Assembly: GCF_023701945.1 (NCBI RefSeq)
Contig: NZ_JABAEF010000004.1
Location: 62,001-126,000, forward strand
Reading direction: 5' to 3'
Origin: Rhizobium sp. CG5
GTDB lineage: Bacteria; Pseudomonadota; Alphaproteobacteria; Rhizobiales; Rhizobiaceae
DNA length: 64,000 nucleotides
Shown here in pieces: positions 44,763 to 55,680 of this stretch. Position 1 is the stretch's first letter, and each line of letters starts with the position of its first letter. Position numbers and translations under genes: made by a program. Below the pieces are notes generated by a model, which had not been told where the DNA came from, searched no databases, and worked only from the letters and a program-made list of their open reading frames with translations.

Positions 44763-46295
44763 ATGCGGACAATTCTAGATCAGCTCGAGACACGTCGGGC
44801 CGAGGCGCATCTGGGTGGCGGCGAAAAGCGCATCGCGGCCCAGCACGCCAAGGGCAAGCTGACGGCGCGCGAACGCATCGACGTGCTGCTGGATGAAGGC
44901 TCGTTTGAAGAATACGACATGTATGTCACCCATCGCGCCGTCGATTTCGGCATGGCCGAGCAGAAGATCGCCGGCGATGGCGTCGTTACCGGCTGGGGCA
45001 CGATCAATGGCCGCCAGGTCTATGTCTTTTCCCAGGATTTCACCGTGCTCGGCGGTTCCCTGTCGGAAACCCATGCCCAGAAGATCTGCAAGATCATGGA
45101 CATGGCGATGAAGAACGGCGCCCCGGTGATTGGCCTCAATGATTCGGGCGGCGCGCGCATCCAGGAAGGCGTCGCTTCGCTGGCCGGCTATGCCGATGTC
45201 TTCAAGCGCAATGTCGATGCCTCGGGCGTTGTGCCGCAGATCTCCGTCATCATGGGCCCCTGCGCCGGCGGCGCCGTCTATTCGCCCGCCATGACCGATT
45301 TCATCTTCATGGTGCGTGATTCCTCCTACATGTTCGTGACCGGTCCCGACGTGGTGAAGACCGTCACCAACGAGATTGTCACGGCCGAAGAGCTCGGCGG
45401 TGCCGGTACCCATACGAAGAAGTCGTCGGTCGCCGATGGCGCCTATGAAAACGACATCGAAACCCTGGAGCAGGTCCGCCTGCTGTTCGATTTCCTGCCC
45501 TTGAACAACCGCGAAAAGCCGCCGGTCCGCCCGTTCCACGACGATCCGGCCCGCGTCGAGGCCCGTCTCGACACGCTGATCCCCGACAGTTCCAACAAGC
45601 CCTATGACATGAAGGAACTGATCCTGGCATTGGCCGACGAGGGCGATTTCTTCGAGATCCAGGAGGCCTTTGCCCGCAACATCATCACCGGCTTCATTCG
45701 CATGGAAGGCCAGACGGTCGGCGTCGTCGCCAATCAGCCGATGGTGCTGGCCGGCTGCCTCGACATCGACTCGTCCCGCAAAGCGGCCCGGTTCGTGCGC
45801 TTCTGCGATGCCTTCAACATCCCGATCCTGACGCTGGTCGACGTGCCGGGCTTCCTGCCGGGCACCGCCCAGGAATATGGCGGCGTCATCAAGCATGGCG
45901 CGAAACTGCTGTTTGCCTATAGCCAGGCGACCGTCCCCATGGTCACGCTGATCACCCGCAAAGCCTATGGCGGCGCCTATGACGTCATGGCCTCGAAACA
46001 TATCGGCGCCGATATCAACTATGCTTGGCCGACGGCCGAAATCGCCGTGATGGGGGCCAAAGGCGCCACCGAAATCCTCTATCGCTCGGAACTGGGCGAC
46101 CCGGACAAAATCGCGGCGCGCACGAAGGAATACGAGATCAACTTCGCCAATCCCTTCAAGGCGGCTGAGCGCGGCTTCATTGACGAGGTGATCATGCCGC
46201 ACTCGTCGCGTCGCCGCATCGCCCGGGCCTTTGCGTCGCTGCGCAACAAGCAGGTGGCGACCCACTGGAAGAAACACGACACGATCCCGTTGTGA
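44763..46295 (+). CDS. pccB: PccB, propionyl-CoA carboxylase beta (carboxyltransferase) subunit
   Basis: A 510-residue carboxyltransferase. It transfers the carboxyl group from biotin on PccA to propionyl-CoA, giving methylmalonyl-CoA. The crotonase-like halves are visible: [20 protein letters not shown] near 123-142 (acyl-CoA oxyanion loop) in the N-half, and [20 protein letters not shown] near 359-378 (biotin side oxyanion loop) in the C-half. GCGGGAGG precedes the ATG. The 46-codon upstream extension overlaps pccR and its operator and is rejected. Confidence 0.94.
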   Translation: MRTILDQLETRRAEAHLGGGEKRIAAQHAKGKLTARERIDVLLDEGSFEEYDMYVTHRAVDFGMAEQKIAGDGVVTGWGTINGRQVYVFSQDFTVLGGSLSETHAQKICKIMDMAMKNGAPVIGLNDSGGARIQEGVASLAGYADVFKRNVDASGVVPQISVIMGPCAGGAVYSPAMTDFIFMVRDSSYMFVTGPDVVKTVTNEIVTAEELGGAGTHTKKSSVADGAYENDIETLEQVRLLFDFLPLNNREKPPVRPFHDDPARVEARLDTLIPDSSNKPYDMKELILALADEGDFFEIQEAFARNIITGFIRMEGQTVGVVANQPMVLAGCLDIDSSRKAARFVRFCDAFNIPILTLVDVPGFLPGTAQEYGGVIKHGAKLLFAYSQATVPMVTLITRKAYGGAYDVMASKHIGADINYAWPTAEIAVMGAKGATEILYRSELGDPDKIAARTKEYEINFANPFKAAERGFIDEVIMPHSSRRRIARAFASLRNKQVATHWKKHDTIPL

Positions 46296-46372
46296 CTGGG
46301 CAAAAACGACGGCAAAAGCCTATATAGGTCTCGGCGCGCCCAAGGCGTCAGCACGAGAAGAGGACAGTTTTC

Positions 46373-47293
46373 ATGACCGACGAAAAATTTCCGCCTGAGA
46401 AAAATCTTCCCGCCGGCTATGTGCCCCCCAAGGTCTGGACCTGGGAGCCTGGCAATGGCGGCGCCTTTGCCAGCATCAACCGCCCGACCGCCGGAGCCCA
46501 GACCGAGAAGGAACGTCCGGTCGGCAAGCATCCGCTGCAGCTCTATTCGCTGGCCACGCCCAATGGCCAGAAAGTGACAATCCTGCTGGAAGAACTGCTG
46601 GCCGCGGGTCACGAAGGTGCGGAATACGACGCCTGGCTGATCAATATCGGCAAGGGCGACCAGTTCGGTTCGGGCTTCGTCGAGGTCAACCCGAATTCCA
46701 AGATCCCGGCGCTGATGGACCATGCGCCGAGCGATGGCGGCCAGCCGATCCGGTTGTTCGAATCCGCGTCGATCATGACCTATCTCGCCGAAAAATTCGA
46801 TGCTTTCCTGCCGACCGAAATCCGCGCCCGTGCCGAAACCCTGAATTGGCTGTTCTGGCAGATGGGGTCGGCCCCCTTCCTCGGCGGCGGCTTCGGCCAT
46901 TTCTACAGCTATGCGCCGATGAAGATCCAATATGCCATTGACCGCTACGCCATGGAAGCCAAGCGTCAGATGGACGTGCTCAACCGCCATCTCGCCGACA
47001 ACGAGTTCATGGCCGGCAGTGCCTACACCATCGCGGATATGGCGATCTGGCCCTGGTATGGCCGGTTGGCGCTGCACGGTGCCTATGATGATGCAGGCAC
47101 CTTCCTGTCGGTCGACGAATACGAGCATGTCCAGCGCTGGACAAAACAGGTGGCCGCCCGTCCCGCCGTTAAGCGCGGTGTCATGGTCAACAAGACATCG
47201 GGCGCATTGTCCGAGCAACTGCATGAGCGTCACGACGCCTCCGACTTCGATTTGAAGACGCAGGACAAGATTACCCAGCAAGCCAAGGCTTGA
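46373..47293 (+). CDS. yghU: YghU-type glutathione S-transferase
   Basis: A 306-residue GST of the Nu/YghU class: a 50-residue N-terminal extension, thioredoxin-like fold with LYSLATPNGQKVTILLEELL at about 54-73 (Thr-Pro-Asn instead of a catalytic Ser/Cys), and NPNSKIPALMDH and ESASIMTYLAEKF glutathione contacts. A helical C-terminal domain follows with SAYTIADMAIWPWYG. Such enzymes reduce organic hydroperoxides with two bound glutathiones. A TATATA-containing gap of 77 bases separates it from pccB, so it may have its own promoter. Confidence 0.92.
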   Translation: MTDEKFPPEKNLPAGYVPPKVWTWEPGNGGAFASINRPTAGAQTEKERPVGKHPLQLYSLATPNGQKVTILLEELLAAGHEGAEYDAWLINIGKGDQFGSGFVEVNPNSKIPALMDHAPSDGGQPIRLFESASIMTYLAEKFDAFLPTEIRARAETLNWLFWQMGSAPFLGGGFGHFYSYAPMKIQYAIDRYAMEAKRQMDVLNRHLADNEFMAGSAYTIADMAIWPWYGRLALHGAYDDAGTFLSVDEYEHVQRWTKQVAARPAVKRGVMVNKTSGALSEQLHERHDASDFDLKTQDKITQQAKA

Positions 47294-47300
47294 GGAGACT

Positions 47301-47681
47301 ATGATGGCCAAATATCCCGAGATGACAAAACACAGGGGGTTTCCCTCCGGCCTGCCGGGCCATGGCCATCATTTCACCATTCGCCGGGCAAACGAAAAAG
47401 GGGCGACGCCGCTAAAAGTCCTGCAGCGGCTCGCCCGTCCCAACACCATCGAGCAGAAGGTCGACGCCGCCTTCCTGCATGCGCTCTGGCACCATTTTGG
47501 CGCAGAGCCCTTTGAGCGTGGCAATCTCGATGCCGGACGGTTGAACCTGCTGTTTGGCCGCGAGGTGGTGCCGGCCGAAAACCCGTTCGATCCGACCTCC
47601 TATGAAGCTCTGCTGAAGATCGATGAGAGGGTCGGGCGCAAGAACTTTCCCGAAGCCTTCGAAGACGTGATGGAAATCTGA
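47301..47681 (+). CDS. Small protein of unknown function, first of two tandem paralogues
   Basis: A 126-residue soluble protein, rich in His and Phe, with no signal or membrane segment. It shares with its downstream neighbour the pattern FTIRRAN, ALWxHFGxEPF, RGNLD, LFGRE, PAE, FDPTSY, ALLK, RKNFP and AFED, so the two arose by duplication. It starts 8 bases after yghU with GAGGAG in front, so they are likely co-transcribed. I do not recognise the family. Position between pccB and pccA suggests a part in propionyl-CoA carboxylase function or regulation. Confidence 0.75.
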   Translation: MMAKYPEMTKHRGFPSGLPGHGHHFTIRRANEKGATPLKVLQRLARPNTIEQKVDAAFLHALWHHFGAEPFERGNLDAGRLNLLFGREVVPAENPFDPTSYEALLKIDERVGRKNFPEAFEDVMEI

Positions 47682-47717
47682 CATGAGGCTCGATAAAATC
47701 CGCAGGCGGGGTCGCTG

Positions 47718-48101
47718 ATGGCCAAGGAAACGCTGATGCCCAAGCATACGGGCTTTCCGGCTGGATTGCTCGGAACCCAATGGCAATTCACCATTCGCCG
47801 GGCCAATTCCAAGGTTACGCCTTTGACCGCCTGGCCGCGCCAGCGCACCATGGACAAGACGGTGGCCCTTGCCGATATCGAGTTCGTGCAGGCCCTTTGG
47901 CGCCATTTCGGCACTGAACCATTCCAGCGCGGCAATCTCGACGGCGAACGCCTGTGCCGCCTGTTCGGCCGCGAACTGCTGCCGGCCGAACGGGCCTTCG
48001 ACCCGACATCGTATTTCGCCCTGCTGAAACTCAATGCCAGCCTGGCGCGCAAGAATTTCCCGCAAGCCTTCGAAGACGCAACGGAAGTCAAAAGACCATG
48101 A
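47718..48101 (+). CDS. Small protein of unknown function, second tandem paralogue
   Basis: A 127-residue soluble protein clearly related to the preceding one over its whole length; identical blocks include FTIRRAN, RGNLD, LFGRE and FDPTSY. The N-terminal third and the middle linker differ most, so the pair is old enough to have diverged in role. The stop overlaps the pccA start by four bases (ATGA), linking its translation directly to the biotin-carrying subunit. No known motif for catalysis or DNA binding is seen. Confidence 0.75.
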   Translation: MAKETLMPKHTGFPAGLLGTQWQFTIRRANSKVTPLTAWPRQRTMDKTVALADIEFVQALWRHFGTEPFQRGNLDGERLCRLFGRELLPAERAFDPTSYFALLKLNASLARKNFPQAFEDATEVKRP

Positions 48102-50104
48102 TCTCCAAAATCCTCATCGCCAACCGTGGCGAAATTGCCTGCCGGGTCATCAAGACGGCGAAGAAGATGGGCATCAAGACGGTCGCCGTCTATTCCGATG
48201 CGGATGCGCAGGCGCTGCATGTCAGCATGGCCGACGAGGCCGTGCATATCGGTCCGGCGCCGTCCAACCAGTCCTATATCGTCATCGACAGGATCATGGA
48301 TGCGATCCGCCAGACCGGCGCCGATGCGGTGCATCCCGGCTACGGCTTCCTGTCGGAAAATGCCGCTTTCGCGGAGGCGCTTGACAAGTCCGGCGTCATT
48401 TTCATCGGCCCGCCGGTCGGCGCCATCAAGGCCATGGGCGACAAGATCACCTCGAAGAAGCTGGCGGCCGAAGCCGGCGTCTCCACCGTGCCGGGCCATA
48501 TGGGCCTGATTGCCGATGCCGACGAGGCGGTGAAGATATCGAATAGCATCGGCTATCCCGTGATGATCAAGGCCTCGGCCGGCGGTGGCGGCAAGGGCAT
48601 GCGTATCGCCTGGAACGAGGCCGAGGCGCGCGAAGGTTTCCAGTCCTCCAAGAACGAGGCGAAGAACTCGTTCGGCGACGACCGCATCTTCATCGAGAAG
48701 TTCGTCACTGAGCCGCGCCATATCGAGATCCAGGTGCTGGGCGACAAGCATGGCACCGTGCTCTATCTTGGCGAGCGCGAATGCTCGATCCAGCGCCGCA
48801 ACCAGAAGGTCATCGAGGAAGCCCCGTCGCCTTTCCTCGATGAAGCGACGCGCCGCGCCATGGGCGAGCAGGCCGTGGCTCTCTCCAAGGCCGTTGGCTA
48901 TCATTCGGCCGGCACGGTCGAATTCATCGTCGATGGCAATCGCAATTTCTATTTTCTCGAAATGAACACCCGCCTGCAGGTCGAGCATCCCGTCACCGAA
49001 CTGATCACCGGTCTCGATCTCGTCGAACAGATGATCCGCGTTGCCGCGGGCGAAAAACTGTCCTTTGGCCAGGACGATGTAAAACTCAATGGCTGGGCGA
49101 TGGAAAGCCGGCTTTATGCCGAGGATCCCTTCCGCAACTTCCTGCCGTCGATCGGCCGGCTGACGCGCTACCATCCGCCGCTTGAAGGCAAGCAGGACGA
49201 CGGCACGATCGTGCGCAACGATACCGGCGTCTTCGAGGGCGGCGAAATCTCGATGTATTACGACCCGATGATCGCCAAGCTCTGCACCTGGGGCAAGGAT
49301 CGCCTGACCGCCATCGACGCCATGAGCGCCGCACTCGACAATTTCGAGGTCGAGGGCATCGGCCATAACCTGCCCTTCCTCTCGGCCGTCATGCAGCATC
49401 CGCGTTTCCGCTCCGGCAAGATCACCACCGCCTTCATCGCCGAGGAATTTGCCGGAGGCTTTACCGGCGTGGCGCCAAGCGAGGCCGATGCGCGCAAGCT
49501 CGCAGCCATCGCTGCCGTCATCAATCAGACCTTGCAGGACCGTGCCGTGCTGATTTCCGGCACGATCGACAATCACCGCCGCAAGGTCGGCCATGACTGG
49601 TCGGTGGCGCTCGGCGGCTTCGAGTTTCCCGTCACGGTCTCGACCGGTATCGATGGCGTTGCCGTCGGCTTTGCGGATGGCGAAAAACTCTCGGTGACCG
49701 GCGGTTGGGTGCCGGGGCAGTTACACACGATCTTCCACGTCGGCGGCGAGGCCATGGGCATCAAGATCAACCAGATCGGCGCAGCCGTCCGGCTGCGCTG
49801 GCGCGGCATGGAAGTGGTGGCCCGCATCCGCTCCAAGCGCGTTGCCGAACTGGCGCGGCTGATGCCGGAAAAACTCCCCCCCGACACGTCGAAAATGCTG
49901 CTCTGCCCGATGCCCGGCGTGATCACCTCGGTGGCGGTCTCAGAAGGCGAACAGGTCGAGGCGGGCCAGGCGCTGGCCACTGTCGAGGCCATGAAGATGG
50001 AAAATATCCTCAAGGCGGAAAAGCGCGGCGTGGTGAAGAGGGTGGCGGTAAAGGCCGGACAGAGCCTTGCGGTGGACGAGTTGATTATGGAGTTTGAGGG
50101 GTGA
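48098..50104 (+). CDS. pccA: PccA, propionyl-CoA carboxylase alpha (biotin) subunit
   Basis: A 668-residue subunit. The biotin carboxylase domain covers about 1-445 (ILIANRGEIACRVIKTAKKM at 5-24; ATP loop KASAGGGGKGMRIAW; EMNTRLQVEHPVTE catalytic region). A BT linker follows, then a biotinyl domain at about 595-668 with EAMKMEN, where the lysine carries biotin. It carboxylates biotin with ATP and bicarbonate and works with PccB. The start overlaps the preceding small gene by four bases; longer frames upstream overlap that gene out of frame. Confidence 0.95.
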   Translation: MISKILIANRGEIACRVIKTAKKMGIKTVAVYSDADAQALHVSMADEAVHIGPAPSNQSYIVIDRIMDAIRQTGADAVHPGYGFLSENAAFAEALDKSGVIFIGPPVGAIKAMGDKITSKKLAAEAGVSTVPGHMGLIADADEAVKISNSIGYPVMIKASAGGGGKGMRIAWNEAEAREGFQSSKNEAKNSFGDDRIFIEKFVTEPRHIEIQVLGDKHGTVLYLGERECSIQRRNQKVIEEAPSPFLDEATRRAMGEQAVALSKAVGYHSAGTVEFIVDGNRNFYFLEMNTRLQVEHPVTELITGLDLVEQMIRVAAGEKLSFGQDDVKLNGWAMESRLYAEDPFRNFLPSIGRLTRYHPPLEGKQDDGTIVRNDTGVFEGGEISMYYDPMIAKLCTWGKDRLTAIDAMSAALDNFEVEGIGHNLPFLSAVMQHPRFRSGKITTAFIAEEFAGGFTGVAPSEADARKLAAIAAVINQTLQDRAVLISGTIDNHRRKVGHDWSVALGGFEFPVTVSTGIDGVAVGFADGEKLSVTGGWVPGQLHTIFHVGGEAMGIKINQIGAAVRLRWRGMEVVARIRSKRVAELARLMPEKLPPDTSKMLLCPMPGVITSVAVSEGEQVEAGQALATVEAMKMENILKAEKRGVVKRVAVKAGQSLAVDELIMEFEG

Positions 50105-50208
50105 TGACGGGCGTACGGCACACTATGCCACAACTATCCTTTTCTCCTCATTGTCGAGGAGACGGTAAGTGCACAGGCGCCGCCGCGGCGAAATGTTCGC
50201 CCAGACAG

Positions 50209-50562
50209 TCAGTGCCCCGAGCCCAGCCGCGCCAGAATATGCCGCTGGTGATCCTGTCCGCCGAAAAAGACGGCAAGGATGCGCACGGCTTGCTGCTCCT
50301 CGCTGACCTCGAAGTAGAATATGACCTTGTTCTTGGTGATATGCCTGAGGCCACTCGCTCGTTTTGCGGAAAAAAGCGTTCCTTGATAAGGGAGCCGGGC
50401 AATGCTGTTCATGTCGCGATCAACGGCCTGCATTCTGGTCGTTGCGCGCTGTATCGCGTCGCCCAGGTCGTCACCGAGCGTTACATAGCTGCTGATGAGA
50501 TGACGAAAGATGACCTCAAGGTCAAGGATACTCGCTTCGGAACGAATGATCCTAAAGGCCAT
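50209..50562 (-). CDS. parE: RelE/ParE-family toxin
   Basis: A 117-residue protein with the ParE/RelE pattern: an alpha-helical hairpin ([20 protein letters not shown]), then [20 protein letters not shown], where the arginine/His-rich strand aligns with the toxin core, then [22 protein letters not shown] (split: [18 protein letters not shown]) and a final HQRHIL. The antitoxin lies directly upstream with an 11-base overlap. ParE members poison DNA gyrase; RelE members cut mRNA; the sequence does not decide. Antisense to its pcc/mcm neighbours. Confidence 0.85.
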   Translation of the reverse strand: MAFRIIRSEASILDLEVIFRHLISSYVTLGDDLGDAIQRATTRMQAVDRDMNSIARLPYQGTLFSAKRASGLRHITKNKVIFYFEVSEEQQAVRILAVFFGGQDHQRHILARLGSGH

Positions 50563-50821
50563 AAGAGGCCTTCACCCGGGCGATCATCGCTTCGATCTGC
50601 GCACTGCTTTCCTCGGCCGTCAGAAACTTACCCTTCCTTCGCTCTTCAATCAGCGCTTGCAATGCCTCAACGTCCTCTTCCCGCATCTCCGTTTCCTCGC
50701 GAACGAGCTCGAGCCCCCGCTGCACGACGGCCGCGAGGCTGGAGTAATGGCCTTCCTCGACCAGCTTGCGGGCCAATTCCTCCTGCTGGGGAGAGAGGGA
50801 AACAGAAGCTTTCACGGACAT
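50552..50821 (-). CDS. parD: ParD-family (ribbon-helix-helix) antitoxin
   Basis: An 89-residue protein with a ribbon-helix-helix start ([20 protein letters not shown]) for DNA binding and autoregulation. It has a charged helical middle ([20 protein letters not shown]) and a toxin-binding tail ([17 protein letters not shown]). It neutralises the toxin encoded next on the same strand, whose start overlaps this gene by 11 bases. The pair sits on the minus strand between pccA and the mutase, in a 860-base gap. Confidence 0.87.
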   Translation of the reverse strand: MSVKASVSLSPQQEELARKLVEEGHYSSLAAVVQRGLELVREETEMREEDVEALQALIEERRKGKFLTAEESSAQIEAMIARVKASYGL

Positions 50822-50962
50822 GGCAAGGCGCTCCGGTTGAGTGGCCCAGCATACTACCGAGCGGCAATTCGGTCAATTTTAACGACCGCCGCGAGACGGC
50901 TGAGCATTGAGGCAACAGCCGTAATCGACCAAACGAGACCAATCGAGTTGGGGGATGGAACA

Positions 50963-53101
<2,139 letters not shown>

Positions 53102-53170
53102 TTTTCGTAAAGCCTGGGCAAGACGGCGCCGTTCATTCCGCCGAGTGCCTCAGTTCCATGGGCCGTTGCG

Positions 53171-53212
53171 CCGCTTTCGTTTTTCTCTATGATGAAGGAA
53201 AAACGAAAGCGG
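53171..53212. promoter_or_regulatory. Perfect 15-base inverted repeat before glpR (GlpR operator)
   Basis: CCGCTTTCGTTTTTC (53171-53185) and GAAAAACGAAAGCGG (53198-53212) are exact inverse repeats 12 bases apart, ten bases before the glpR start. Each arm contains TTCGTTT, the same box as in front of glpD, which argues for autoregulation rather than only a terminator of the mutase gene. Confidence 0.7.
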
Positions 53213-53222
53213 GGAGGGGCCA

Positions 53223-54005
53223 ATGTTTCTGACGGGCCGCCAGACGGAAATATTCGACATTGCAAAAGCGGAAGGCCGGGTGCTGGTCGAAGAGCTGGCG
53301 ATCCGCTTTGCGGTCACGCCGCAGACCATCCGCAAGGACCTGAACGACCTCTGCGAATCCCACGCGCTGACCCGCATCCATGGCGGGGCGATCTTCCCGA
53401 GCGGCGCCGAAAACGTCCGCTACGAGGCGCGACGCTCGATCGCAGCACCGGAAAAGCAGGCGATCGGCAAGGCCGCGGCCGACCTCATACCCAACAATGC
53501 CTCGCTCTTCATCAATATCGGCACGACGACTGAGGCCGTTGGCGATGCGCTGCTCGATCACCGCGAATTGATGGTCATCACCAATAATATCAATGTTGCC
53601 AACCGCTTGCGCGTCTTCCCCTCGATGGAAGTGGTGATTGCCGGCGGCGTGGTGCGCGGCTCGGATGGTGGTATCGTCGGCGAGGCAGCGGTCGATTTCA
53701 TCCGCCAGTTCAAGGTCGATTACGCGGTGATCGGTGTCTCGGCGATTGACCAGGACGGCGCACTTCTCGACTATGACTATCGAGAGGTGAAGGTTGCCCA
53801 GGCGATCATGGCCAATGCCCGCCATGTCATCCTGGTCGCTGATTCCAGCAAATTCGAGCGCGCCGCACCGGTGCGCATCGGCCACCTCTCCCAGGTTCAC
53901 ACCTTCATCACCGACCGATGCGACAGTGCAGCGATCCGCACCATCTGTCTTAACAATGATGTCCGGCTGCTGGAAACCGCGTCAAAACAAGGCGGTACCG
54001 AATAA
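53223..54005 (+). CDS. glpR: GlpR, DeoR-family glycerol-3-phosphate regulator
   Basis: A 260-residue repressor: DeoR helix-turn-helix at about 5-60 (TGRQTEIFDIAKAEGRVLVE; FAVTPQTIRKDLNDLCESHA) and an ISOCOT-type sugar-phosphate domain from about 75 (INIGTTTEAVGDALL; NNINVANRL; GGVVRGSDGGIVGE). Glycerol-3-phosphate should release it from DNA. It heads the glycerol locus, and TTCGTTT boxes occur in front of both glpR and glpD. GGGGAGGGG precedes the ATG. Confidence 0.9.
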   Translation: MFLTGRQTEIFDIAKAEGRVLVEELAIRFAVTPQTIRKDLNDLCESHALTRIHGGAIFPSGAENVRYEARRSIAAPEKQAIGKAAADLIPNNASLFINIGTTTEAVGDALLDHRELMVITNNINVANRLRVFPSMEVVIAGGVVRGSDGGIVGEAAVDFIRQFKVDYAVIGVSAIDQDGALLDYDYREVKVAQAIMANARHVILVADSSKFERAAPVRIGHLSQVHTFITDRCDSAAIRTICLNNDVRLLETASKQGGTE

Positions 54006-54024
54006 AAGAGATAGGATTTTCTCT

Positions 54025-54059
54025 TTCGTTTGACATTCGTTTAATTTTCGTTTTAGCTA
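54025..54059 (+). promoter_or_regulatory. glpD promoter with three in-phase TTCGTTT operator boxes
   Basis: TTCGTTT occurs at 54025-54031, 54036-54042 and 54047-54053, exactly 11 bases apart. A consensus TTGACA -35 at 54030-54035 lies among them, with a TAGCTA-like -10 at 54054-54059 (18-base spacer). Bound repressor would cover the promoter. Confidence 0.7.
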
Positions 54060-54112
54060 TAGTGGGTTTCGCAACTGCAATAAAATGCTGCAATGCGAAA
54101 ATGGAGAGACGG

Positions 54113-55624
54113 GTGTCCGATCAGCAGGTCTACGATATCTTTGTGATTGGCGGCGGCATCAATGGCTGCGGCATCGCCCGTGACGCTGTGGGTCGTGGTT
54201 ATTCGGTCGCGCTGGCCGAAATGAATGATTTCGCATCGGGTACCTCTTCCGGCGCCACCAAGCTGATCCACGGCGGCCTGCGCTATCTCGAACATTACGA
54301 ATTCCGGCTGGTGCGCGAAGCTCTGATGGAGCGCGAAGTGCTGTGGGCCATGGCGCCGCATATCATCTGGCCGATGCGCTTCGTGCTGCCGTTTCAAAAG
54401 GGCGGCGTGCGCCCGGCCTGGCTGATCCGGCTCGGCCTGTTCCTTTATGATCACCTGGGCGGCCGCAAGCTGCTGCCGGCGACCAAGACGCTCGATCTGC
54501 GCCATGATCCGGCAGGCAAGCCCCTGAAGCCGCTCTTCGCCAAGGCCTTCGAATATTCGGATGGCTGGGTTGACGATGCGCGCATGGTCGTCCTCAACGC
54601 GCGCGATGCCGCCGATCGCGGTGCTGAAATCATGAGCCGCGCCAAGGTCATATCGGCCAAGCGCGACGCTGATCTCTGGACGATCGAGGTCGATGACCGC
54701 CGCAGCGGCGCGCGGCGCACCGTCAAGGCGCGCATGATCGTCAACGCCGGCGGTCCCTGGGTGGACAAGGTACTGGCCAATGCGGTCGGCAAGAACGATG
54801 TCCACAATGTTCGCCTCGTGCAGGGCAGCCATATCGTCATTCGCAAGAAGTTCGAGGGATCGCGCGCCTTCTTCTTCCAGAACCCCGACAACCGCATCAT
54901 TTTTGCTATTCCTTACGAGACGGATTTCACCCTGATCGGCACCACCGACCAGGATTATTTGGGCGATCCGAAGGACGTGAAGATCAGCGATCAGGAAATC
55001 GACTACCTCTGCAGCGCGGCCAGCGAATATTTCGCCGAGCCGGTTCTGGCGTCCGATATCGTCTGGACCTATTCGGCCGTTCGGCCGCTCTATGACGACG
55101 GCGCCTCGATGGCCCAGGAGGCGACGCGCGACTACGTGCTGAAGCTGGAGACGCCGGAGGGTGCAGCACCCCTGCTCAACGTGTTCGGCGGCAAGCTGAC
55201 CACCTATCGCCGGCTTGCCGAATCGGCGCTGGAGAAGATTGGCGAGGCGATCGGCGAAAAGGGCAAGGGCTGGACAGGTACAAGTCATCTGCCGGGCGGC
55301 GATTTTGCCGTGACCGGTTACGAGGCCGAGGTCGCAGGATTGAAAGCCCGCTATGCTTTCCTGACCGATCGTCATGCCCGACGGCTGGTGCGCAACTATG
55401 GCACCTGCGCCTTCGACATGCTGGGCGGGGCCGCCCGGACCGAGGATCTCGGCCGCCATTTCGGCGGAACATTGTATGCTATCGAAATTCGCTGGCTGAT
55501 GTCGCGCGAATGGGCGCTGAGTGCAGAGGACGTGCTCTGGCGCCGGACCAAACAAGGCCTGTTCCTGTCGCTTGAGGAAGCGTCGGAACTGGAGAATTAC
55601 ATGCTGGAAGCCGCAGCCGCTTAA
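54113..55624 (+). CDS. glpD: GlpD, aerobic glycerol-3-phosphate dehydrogenase
   Basis: A 503-residue membrane-associated flavoprotein that oxidises glycerol-3-phosphate to dihydroxyacetone phosphate and passes electrons to quinone. FAD motif VIGGGINGCGIARDAVGRG at about 11-29, GTSSGATKLIHGGLRYLEH (substrate/FAD contacts) at about 44-62, and FGGKLTTYRRLAE near the C-terminal third, all canonical. A GTG at 54113 with GGAGAG just upstream is preferred over ATG 54101, which lacks a ribosome site. It starts the glpDSTPQ-V operon. Confidence 0.95.
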   Translation: MSDQQVYDIFVIGGGINGCGIARDAVGRGYSVALAEMNDFASGTSSGATKLIHGGLRYLEHYEFRLVREALMEREVLWAMAPHIIWPMRFVLPFQKGGVRPAWLIRLGLFLYDHLGGRKLLPATKTLDLRHDPAGKPLKPLFAKAFEYSDGWVDDARMVVLNARDAADRGAEIMSRAKVISAKRDADLWTIEVDDRRSGARRTVKARMIVNAGGPWVDKVLANAVGKNDVHNVRLVQGSHIVIRKKFEGSRAFFFQNPDNRIIFAIPYETDFTLIGTTDQDYLGDPKDVKISDQEIDYLCSAASEYFAEPVLASDIVWTYSAVRPLYDDGASMAQEATRDYVLKLETPEGAAPLLNVFGGKLTTYRRLAESALEKIGEAIGEKGKGWTGTSHLPGGDFAVTGYEAEVAGLKARYAFLTDRHARRLVRNYGTCAFDMLGGAARTEDLGRHFGGTLYAIEIRWLMSREWALSAEDVLWRRTKQGLFLSLEEASELENYMLEAAAA

Positions 55625-55680
55625 AGAAGCAGGCTGCCGCTGGCAAGACTAGACCCGAGGGTGGGAGGCCCGAGGACTCG

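Noticed and set aside
47600..49594. A 664-codon frame antisense to pccA and the tandem small genes
   Set aside because: Covers three well-supported plus-strand genes with ATGA couplings; composition is that of a shadow frame.
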